Source: Rhizophagus irregularis | Lineage: Eukaryota; Glomeromycota; Glomeromycetes; Glomerales; Glomeraceae | DNA: 64,000 nt | Assembly: GCF_026210795.1 (NCBI RefSeq) | Contig: NC_089443.1 | Span: 4,876,001-4,940,000, forward strand | Direction of reading: 5' to 3' | Part shown: piece after piece, positions 57,383-64,000 of the stretch | Numbering within the stretch: the stretch's first letter is position 1 | How the letters are laid out: each line of letters opens with the position of its first letter | Program-made: the position numbers and the translations under genes | The notes under the pieces: model-generated | Databases searched by the model: none | The model's input: the letters and a program-made list of their open reading frames with translations, nothing else | What the model was told of the DNA's origin: nothing

Positions 57383-57695
57383 ATGACGACTAAATGTAAA
57401 TTACCTAATAAATCGTCTGATGATAATCAAGAAATGGAAGTTGAAGGAGGTATATAGATATAACTCTTTTGTAAATTTATAGTAAGTTTTGCTTATATAG
57501 CTATATGTAAGAAGAATAATTAATAAATACCAAAAATATGTATAATAGGATCAAAAAGAAAACAAATTACGAAAAAAAGAAGAGATATTGACATTGAGAA
57601 AGCCAATCAGTTGATGAAAAAAAGTAAAAATAGTAATAAAGAAGCTGCCGAATCTGCTGATAAAGAAGTTATAGTAGTAAATGAAAAAAGAAGTA

Positions 57696-57753
<58 letters not shown>

Positions 57754-58552
57754 GAGTAAGACGGAAGATCATAAAAAACCCGAAGTATTTCAATCAAAGT
57801 CAAATTTAGAAATAGTTGCTTGGCTCGTCGACCATCCGGAAATTTTAAGATTGGCACTAGAAATGAACAATACGGATGTTGCTATCTCATCATCCAGTAA
57901 AATTACGGACGTAAGTATTAAATTAACATGATTTTATTATGTCTAAATCTTTTAAATAATGTATTTTTAATATTTTAGGATAAAATTCGTCTATGGGACG
58001 AAAGTGTCAAGTGTCTTTTTTTACGTGCAAGAAGTCCGCGTGGTGAAGTTTTTGATGAGTTGATAACAAAAATTTTCAAAATAAAAATACATTCGAATGA
58101 AGCTAAAAAGCTACCTCGAAAAAACCCGAAAATTTTTTATCGATTTCAGAAATAAGTTTAACCAAATTATTTTAACTTCTGTAGAAGAATTTAAAGAAAT
58201 AAGAAAAAACAGGTATTTATTTAATTGTTTCGTAGCTAACCAAATAGTGCTGTTTGTATTAATTATTAATTTAATTATAAAGCATCTACTGGAAGTTTAT
58301 CTCAAAAGGAATTTATAGATTACGTTGATGAAGAATTTGTCCAAAAGATTTTAAGCTGACAGCTTGTAGCTGTTAATATTTCAGAATTAACAAGAAATGG
58401 AGGATTCAATACCTTGGTTGATTTCGTAAGAGAAACCTTTAAGGTTTCGTGGAATGGAAAAAATTTGTCCGCCGTTAAAGAATTAGATAATATGACCAAA
58501 AAATTAACGATTCCTTCTAGGAGCGGAAATAAGATCGTTGATTCTTTATCGG
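57383..58552 (+). pseudogene. Decayed gene of unknown function with poly-Asp tract
   Basis: Exon 1 is 57383-57449 (MTTKCKLPNKSSDDNQEMEV). Exon 2 is 57549-57910: a basic SKRKQITKKRRDIDIEKANQ, an 18-residue Asp run from a (GAT)n microsatellite at about 57697-57752, and WLVDHPEILRLALEMNNTDV. Exon 3 starts at 57979 (DKIRLWDESVKCLFLRARSP, RGEVFDELITKIFKIKIHSN). Then the frame slips near 58100-58120 into KSYLEKTRKFFIDFRNKFNQ. An intron follows (58212-58285). The next part (STGSLSQKEFIDYVDEEFVQ) needs another shift and meets a TGA at about 58359, followed by NISELTRNGGFNTLVDFVRE and a GTAAGT at 58553. Clean splice sites but at least three lesions. The family is not recognised; a basic region plus acidic run suggests a nuclear protein. 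Confidence 0.55.
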
Positions 58553-58555
58553 TAA

Positions 58556-59965
58556 GTTATTTTATTTATACTGTACTGATACTTCATATCCTTTAATCAT
58601 AGTTATTAATAATAATATTAAATTATACATAGTTATAAATCTTAGCAAACGCTCTAATTTTTTTATAAAATTATGCATTTTATAACGATATTACATTGAA
58701 TAAATTTAGTAAATTTTACAAGCAAATGATAATATGAAACATCATTATTCTAAACATTATACCATAATGTCGAGTGATAATAATATAAAATAAAATGGAT
58801 GTATAAAACTATAAAATGTTTGTCTAAGATATAACATTTTCAAGTTTAAAAAGTAATTGTTGTTTTGTTAAAAATGGAATGGTTATTATATGACGTTTCT
58901 TCTTTAGTATATACGGCCTAAATATCTCTATATATTTGACGTTCTTATACAGATCAAAAAGAATACATTTGCGTAACATTTGCGTAAAGTAAGAACTTTA
59001 AAGTTTAAGCCAATTCTGACTGGTAATTTACAAAATAACAAACACATTTCTTAAAAAAAATTCTGAATCAGAATACTTTTCTGGTTTTCATCTTCGATTC
59101 TGCAAAAAATTGAAAAGTTCAGGTGATAATTTAAGAAATATCCACCTATAAAGAGACTAAACAATTATCAGGTTGATCAAGTTCGTGTAATACCAAATTT
59201 AATAAATTGTCTGATTAAATGATCGCGTATATTATAAGGCTATAAGGCCTATTAATTCCTAAAAAGTCAATTTAACCACTATTTTATTTAACCGCTATTT
59301 ATTTGTACGTTTTTTTTTTGAAAAAAAAAACTTTCTTTCTGAAAGTAGAGTCTTCCTCCTATACCGTTTGCCGTCGTGCATAGTGTGTTATAGGAAAAGG
59401 CGGACTTGAATTATATAGGTGTAAGCTTATGTTATATAGGCGTAAAGCTTATATAATTAACGCAACGAAAATCTTTTAATCAAAGGTTAAAATAGGCATG
59501 ATGGGATATTCTCATATATCATGAGCTCTGTCTGTTCGAAGTGTCGTTTTATATATAATTAAGTAGGCTTAAGTCGTAAGTAACTTTTTTATAACATTGA
59601 TTATTGGAGAATTAAGTAGCAAAAATAATTTTTAGTTTGTAAGACTTTTAACTTCATACCAACTTGTGTGTGTTTGGCGTGTAATTAATTCCCTAACCCT
59701 TAAACCCACTCGTGGGTTAGGTAGGTTGCTTTGCACTTCTTGCAGTCTACCTTATAATGGGTTTTAGGTCCACGTTTGCCCATTTAAAATTTATTAAACA
59801 GGATGTCATTCGTCCAAACACATTGCAACGTTTGTTGATAAAGCTATAGTTGTCTAATAAAAGTTCGCTTTGTCAGGCAATTTATGGTGGATTCAATGGA
59901 TCAAATTACAAACAACAATAATGCAAGCCATATTGGTAATTCCAGGCCAAAGTTAATAAGGGGCG
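58556..59965. other. Intergenic stretch, no gene recognised
   Basis: Any continuation of the 57383 gene past the GTAAGT at 58553 could not be identified. A palindromic patch AACCCACTCGTGGGTTAGG lies at about 59700-59720. Confidence 0.4.
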
Positions 59966-59970
59966 AATTG

Positions 59971-60249
59971 TCAAGTTGAGAATATATTTGTATTTTTTTT
60001 TAAAGCTGTCATTCTCATGAACTTTTTCATTGTATCCCTAAATTCAATGATTTTGGGAACGATGAAACTGCAGTTGTTTATAGGGGTTTCCCGCCAAACT
60101 TCTGAGGTGAATTTATGTCTGGTGTTTTCGAATATACTTATCCTTTTTGCAATAGAGTCGTAGCGAGTCTTCTTAAAGCGTACCTGTGACACCCATCCAA
60201 CTTGGGCAGTGTCGCTGAATCTAAAGTAAGGTACCCGGTTAATCCTCAA
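59971..60249 (-). CDS. Unrecognised 92-codon open frame, probably a gene fragment
   Basis: The frame reads RINRVPYFRFSDTAQVGWVS, TRYDSIAKRISIFENTRHKF, TSEVWRETPINNC and EFRDTMKKFMRMTALKK. Its non-repetitive, balanced amino-acid composition and local GC content above its surroundings suggest once-functional coding sequence. It does not begin with ATG (upstream it reads back to a stop) and no splice partner was found, so it is likely an exon or a fragment of a mobile element. The family is unknown to me. Confidence 0.35.
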   Translation of the reverse strand: MRINRVPYFRFSDTAQVGWVSQVRFKKTRYDSIAKRISIFENTRHKFTSEVWRETPINNCSFIVPKIIEFRDTMKKFMRMTALKKNTNIFST

Positions 60250-60479
60250 CTTTGGGTTGATGAGTTATGATTCTGGAGTATTAAGGCATAATGTTTTGAC
60301 TTACATCACCAATTTAACTCATAATTCTAATTTATTGAATTAGTTTATTATAGATTTATTGATATTTTTTTTATCTGTTATATAATATTTAAACTAATGT
60401 ATACTTTATCTGTAATTAAAATTGTTATTGTAATAAATAACCGGTAACTTAAATCTATTGAAATTAACTTTTAAATTAG

Positions 60480-61106
60480 ATTACAAATTATTAAAATATT
60501 ATAAAACGATATTTGATTGATTTGATATTTTTAAAGGTAAATTCAATATTTATAGATAATATCATTTTGATATTATTATTTTGATACTGAATTAATATTA
60601 TATCGATATTGCATTTATTAAAAAAAAATCATTATTGTTATAACAATATCAAAATGATATCGTTTCGTTATTTGTCAATATCGATTAGATAATTATAAAG
60701 TGATATCTTTATGATATTATATTGACATTGACATAATATCAAAATGATATCATATTAATATCGTATTTACTTTCTATTTTTCATTATTGTTATAACAATA
60801 TCGAAATGATATCAATTTGATGTTTCGTCAATATCGTTATGATGTCGATTAGATAATTATAAAGTGATATCTTTATGATATCATATTGATATTGAATTAA
60901 TGTTAGAACGATATCATATTAATATTGTATTTACTTCCCATTTTTCAAAAAATTCATTGTTGTTATAACAATATTGAAATGATATCGATCTGATATTTTT
61001 TCAAACAAATATCTTTACGATATCATTTCGATATATTGAATTAATATTGAAATGATATCATTGCGATATCATAATGATATCATTTGCAAATCGATATCGC
61101 CACGAT
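60480..61106. repeat. Long tract of iterated GATATC-centred palindromic words
   Basis: More than 600 bp in which AATGATATCA, TATCGATATTG, TTATAACAATATC and GTGATATCTTTATGATATCA recur in both orientations. There are local duplications of about 160 bp (for example 60640-60780 against 60785-60920). It shares words with 43970-44320. No coding capacity. MITE H copy 2 is inserted at its right edge. Confidence 0.8.
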
Positions 61107-61114
61107 ATTTATTT

Positions 61115-61412
61115 AGGACCCCGGATATCTAATATAAAGGTCATAATGGACTTTTGGCCAAAAACACCCCTTTTTGCTGAAACTCAAAAAATCGTTTTTT
61201 GTAAATATCTCAGCATCCAGTAATTCAATTTTAATGAACTTTTTTTTATTTTGTAGCCCTCATTTAGCTCTACAATTTAAAAAAAAAGTTCATTAAAATT
61301 GGACTACTGGATGCCGAGATATTTACAAAAAACGATTTTTTGAGATCCTGAAAAATGGGCCAATCTGCCGAAAGTGTGACTTATGACCTGTTTTGGAGAT
61401 ATCCGGGGTCCT
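61115..61412 (+). mobile_element. hAT-type MITE H, copy 2, 8-bp TSD
   Basis: 298 bp, very similar to 38709-39003 and in the same orientation. The ends AGGACCCCGGATATCT and ATATCCGGGGTCCT are flanked by the perfect TSD ATTTATTT (61107-61114 and 61413-61420). It has the same near-complete internal hairpin. The differences between copies are few, so activity is fairly recent. Confidence 0.93.
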
Positions 61413-61459
61413 ATTTATTTAACATCATTATTATATCAATTCGGTATTGTTTAAAAATT

Positions 61460-61615
61460 CAAGGTTTCTGTAAAGTCGGTCCTAGGCTCTTGGCTTGCCT
61501 TGTGACTTATATGCTCAGGAACGGATCTGACGAATGCTCCCCAGAATGAACAGTCTCAGGACTTGAGTTTTATTAAGTCTGGTCCTGGACCTGGTCCTGG
61601 GCTAAATTATTTATA
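61460..61615. repeat. Iterated GGTCCTGGACC word block
   Basis: TCGGTCCTAGGCTCTTGG at the left and GTCTGGTCCTGGACCTGGTC then CTGGGCT at the right are built from one word in both orientations. Probably a small fold-back element; no TSD was resolved. Confidence 0.5.
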
Positions 61616-61869
61616 AATTTTTGTCATATATAAAAATTGGTTTCATTTAATTTATTATCAAACGACTTAAAATTTTATTATTAGTATTACTACGATTTAA
61701 AACTACATATTAATTATTAAAAACTTGACGTATATTTACAAAAATTTTAAATAATGCTGTAAATTAGTAATACAAAAAGCAAATACCGTTTATTATTACA
61801 TATTAAAACCTTAATTAGTTTAGAACTGTTGATCGGTTACAAAAATTCCAAATAAACGGCTAAGCCACA

Positions 61870-63580
61870 TTTTTTTCTCCAATATTATTATCTATCTAAC
61901 TCTTAAGCATAATGACGCCCTCGCAGTTTCTGGTTGCAGTCGATTTCGAGTTTTCATAATTGTATTTCCAGCAACAGAAAATGCTAAATTTTAAAATAAG
62001 AAAAAAAAATAAACACAAAATTAATGAATTAATCAATTAAAACTAATTGCTTGTGAAGCGAGGGGTTATTTAGGCAAGATGCGTTTCGCGAAAAAGCGAA
62101 ATTCTGCCCAAAACTATATTAAAGTTATATTAAAAAACTGGTGAAACTTTAGAGAAGGCGAAACTGCCGAAACTTATTATAAATGGAAAACTGCCAAAAC
62201 TCTGCCAAAACTATAATAAATCTAGTAAAATTTTGACGAAACTAATCGTAGGATTTTGAAGAGGTTTAGACAAGCAACCTTAATTAAAACAATTAATTAT
62301 TGATTATTTCAAACGCTGTTCGCATGCAACCTTGTGGATTGTATCGCCAAATAATGCCATTAATGAGAGTACTGGAAATTCAACAGTGTGAACCGGCTTG
62401 CAAAGTAGTACTTCTACATTCCATTCTGACAAGGCAGTCCTAGGTATCGTTCTATTTCTGTGAAATCAGGATTGTTTGAAGGCGGGGTTGAAGCTTGTGC
62501 TGTTTCAGTAGTTTCTCCTAAACGCCGTTCTTTAGTTGGTAGAAATATTCTCTTCCGTCCGAACATTATTGTTTTCTTTAGGTATGGAAGTTCGTGATCG
62601 TGGAACTTTGCTATAATAAAAAGAAAACCTTTCTTTTAAGCGTATTAATTCTTTCGTTGTTGATTCACCTAATTCCATAAGAGGGTAATTTTGTTTCGTG
62701 GATCCAAGGATTGTAGGCAATCATAGTTACGCATCCATCGAATCGTCAGTATTTTCAAATTTTTTTGATTTATCGAATCGGTAACAAATATTGATCACTT
62801 TCCATACAGTATTTTAGATGGTCCCGAATTTCATTAAAATAGAATCGTACGTCAGCAATGGTTGGATATTTAGAACCTGAAAGATTTTTGGTGGCTCTTT
62901 CAGTGGTTTCTAAAACGATTATTGTTTCCTGGCAAAATAATAGTAGATTTTATTAAAATAACTTACGGAAATAAATGTAATTAATTTATTGATTTTTTAA
63001 AATATAAATATGTTAATTTACATGAAATATCTTTTAATATTTTACATAATAATATTCTCGATTTTTAGTTTCGTTCCTTTGAAGAATATCACCCCGCCCT
63101 CCTATTCGATATGATATTTCATTAAATAAGATTCGGGAGCTCTTATCTTACTGTTATCCTGAAAATCTTTGATCATTATAATATCGAAACATACCTTAAT
63201 CTTTGTCCATGCTATAAGAGATGGCATTAAATCTCGGACGTTTTCAAATTGTTTAATTGCAAGCATCTTAACGCCGTTTCCATTCTTTGAAATTCTAAGC
63301 ATATAGTAGGTGGAGTTCCCACCTAGTTTTATATCTACTTCAGCGAAGATATTCAATTTTCTCGCAGAACATAACTCGCGTAAATCATCACATAATAAAA
63401 CTGAATTCTTGATCTTTATCATCAACTTACGCACATTAAGAATTTCTTCATCAATTATCTCCATCCCTTGTTTAGCTGCGAGGTTAAGAATATGTGTGAG
63501 CGGCGTATGCTAAATGAAAAACCATCCAAGCACTCTCAAATTCTTCTGATAACTTTTGACCGCATAAGCATTGCAGTCTC
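61870..63580 (-). pseudogene. hAT-family transposase pseudogene 2
   Basis: Read on the minus strand: a degraded KLSEEFESAWMVFH region (about 63560); after a shift ILNLAAKQGMEIIDEEILNV then RKLMIKIKNSV; AEVDIKLGGNSTYYMLRIS (the usual TRWNSTYDML region, altered); and QFENVRDLMPSLIAW. Spacer sequence follows around 62532-62720. Then come EIERYLGLPCQNGM, PVHTVEFPVLSLMA and KVACEQRLK, and after the inserted MITE FSVAGNTIMKTRNRLQPETA then RASLCLK, the hAT dimerisation domain. Numerous shifts and stops; non-functional. Confidence 0.8.
62050..62283 (+). mobile_element. MITE family A, copy 3, inserted in the hAT dimerisation domain
   Basis: Closely matches 7287-7528 (AAACTATATTAAAGTTATAT, GCGAAACTGCCGAAACTTAT, TTTTGACGAAACTAATCGTA, GGTTTAGACAAGCAACCTT). 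The left terminus is degraded (AAGCGAGGGGTTATTTAGGC). It separates KVACEQ from FSVAGN, which are normally almost adjacent in hAT proteins. Confidence 0.8.
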
Positions 63581-63599
63581 ATTGAGGCGGCGGTAGTGC

Positions 63600-63785
63600 T
63601 CTTAATAGATCGGATCAAATCAGATTTTCTTAGATTTAATCGATCGAAATTAATACGAATCGAGATCAGATTTAATTAGATTCAATCTGTCCGATCGATT
63701 CCGAAGCCGATTAAATCCGATCGATGGATCTTTGGATCCGATCCGATTTGAATCTGATTTAAATCTGAATAAATATATTATAAAT
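63600..63785. repeat. Iterated GATCCGAT/GATTTAATCGATCG word block
   Basis: About 180 bp of AGATCGGATC, AGATTTAATC, GTCCGATCGATTCCG and GGATCCGATCCGATTTG words in both orientations. It adjoins the 5' side of hAT pseudogene 2, probably the end of another fold-back element that continues toward or beyond the window edge. Confidence 0.65.
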
Positions 63786-63799
63786 TCTAAAGCTATAAT

Positions 63800-64000
63800 T
63801 TGTAAATATGTAATTCGGCCAGAATTATGCACTTAACTCTGGCAGGAATTATTGAATTTCCTAAAAAGGAAATTTAGGTTATACAAAATGCCCAAACTTG
63901 GTCCTATAAAATCGATTTTGTGGAACGGCTATCGCCAAAAAAGGAAATGATCGACATATCCGTTTTGGCTGGAGTTAAAAATTAGGAATTAATTCCAGCC
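63800..64000. repeat. Iterated GGCCAGAATTA / AATTCCAGCC words at window end
   Basis: TTCGGCCAGAATTATGCA, CTCTGGCAGGAATTATTG and GGAATTAATTCCAGCC belong to the same AATTCCGGCCGGAATT word set seen at about 33950-34020, 35660-35720, 36480-36505, 49438-49480 and 56055-56100. The element runs off the window. Confidence 0.6.

Noticed and set aside
57551-57857. Ile- and His-run frames on the minus strand
   Set aside because: Antisense readings of the (GAT)n poly-Asp microsatellite.

Overview
The window looks like AT-rich, gene-poor, transposon-dense nuclear DNA of an arbuscular mycorrhizal fungus (Glomeromycotina, Rhizophagus-like). The grounds are: short spliceosomal introns of about 50-110 bp with GTAAGT-type donors, polypyrimidine-AG acceptors and CTAAC-like branch sites; a protein kinase with the zinc-ribbon / FTNWTSGNE / YGISQNPDTKDYIMV signature typical of the expanded kinase families of these fungi; and an abundance of Plavaka (KDZ), MULE, hAT and Tc1-type DNA transposons with many MITEs. 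The taxon is inferred from recognised protein style, not from a search. I saw no tRNA, rRNA, CRISPR array, bacterial operon or viral gene.

Layout. 1-11.3 kb is repeat territory: a 52-bp minisatellite built on AACGGTTTTTAAAACCGTT, several terminal-inverted-repeat (TIR) elements, some nested and some with visible target-site duplications (TSDs), and an array of micro-exon-like cassettes at about 7.86-8.88 kb. 11.32-17.45 kb is a Plavaka-type element bounded by long inverted repeats. It carries a multi-exon transposase on + and a divergent five-exon partner gene of unknown function on -. A 128-aa SANT/Myb-like gene follows at 17.98-18.60 kb. 18.6-22.7 kb holds MITEs and no gene. 22.73-26.71 kb (minus) is a kinase gene whose zinc-ribbon plus N-lobe exon is repeated six times; all introns are phase 0, and one complete catalytic domain follows. 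A small two-exon gene of about 100 aa lies at 29.41-29.81 kb and a decayed Tc1 element at 30.61-31.92 kb. 32-38.7 kb is non-coding apart from MITEs. 38.7-42.7 kb holds a hAT-like MITE and a hAT transposase pseudogene that is cut by a 510-bp fold-back element exactly at a TA.

45.7-54.06 kb (minus) is a three-level nest. A multi-exon transposon-type gene with a BAH-like module carries, in one intron, a 4.7-kb MULE with a perfect 9-bp TSD. The MULE transposase ORF is in turn interrupted by a 960-bp CAGTCAACTC-ended element; removing it with one TA copy restores the frame. A near-identical 961-bp copy lies inverted at 55.23-56.19 kb. A second SANT/Myb-like gene (132 aa, minus) sits between. 57.4-58.6 kb is a decayed gene with a poly-Asp tract. 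60.5-64 kb holds GATATC-iterated DNA, a second copy of the hAT-like MITE, and a second hAT pseudogene (minus) with a MITE inserted in its dimerisation domain.

How it fits together: nearly every recognisable coding unit is transposon-derived except the kinase, the ~100-aa protein, and possibly the SANT-like and poly-Asp genes. Many loci consist of one short palindromic word iterated many times, with a different word at each locus. Some of these blocks are demonstrably the ends of elements with 8-10-bp TSDs, which suggests a common design of diverged terminal iterons. Several genes are broken by single-base losses in homopolymers or by TGA codons, so true decay and assembly error both need consideration.
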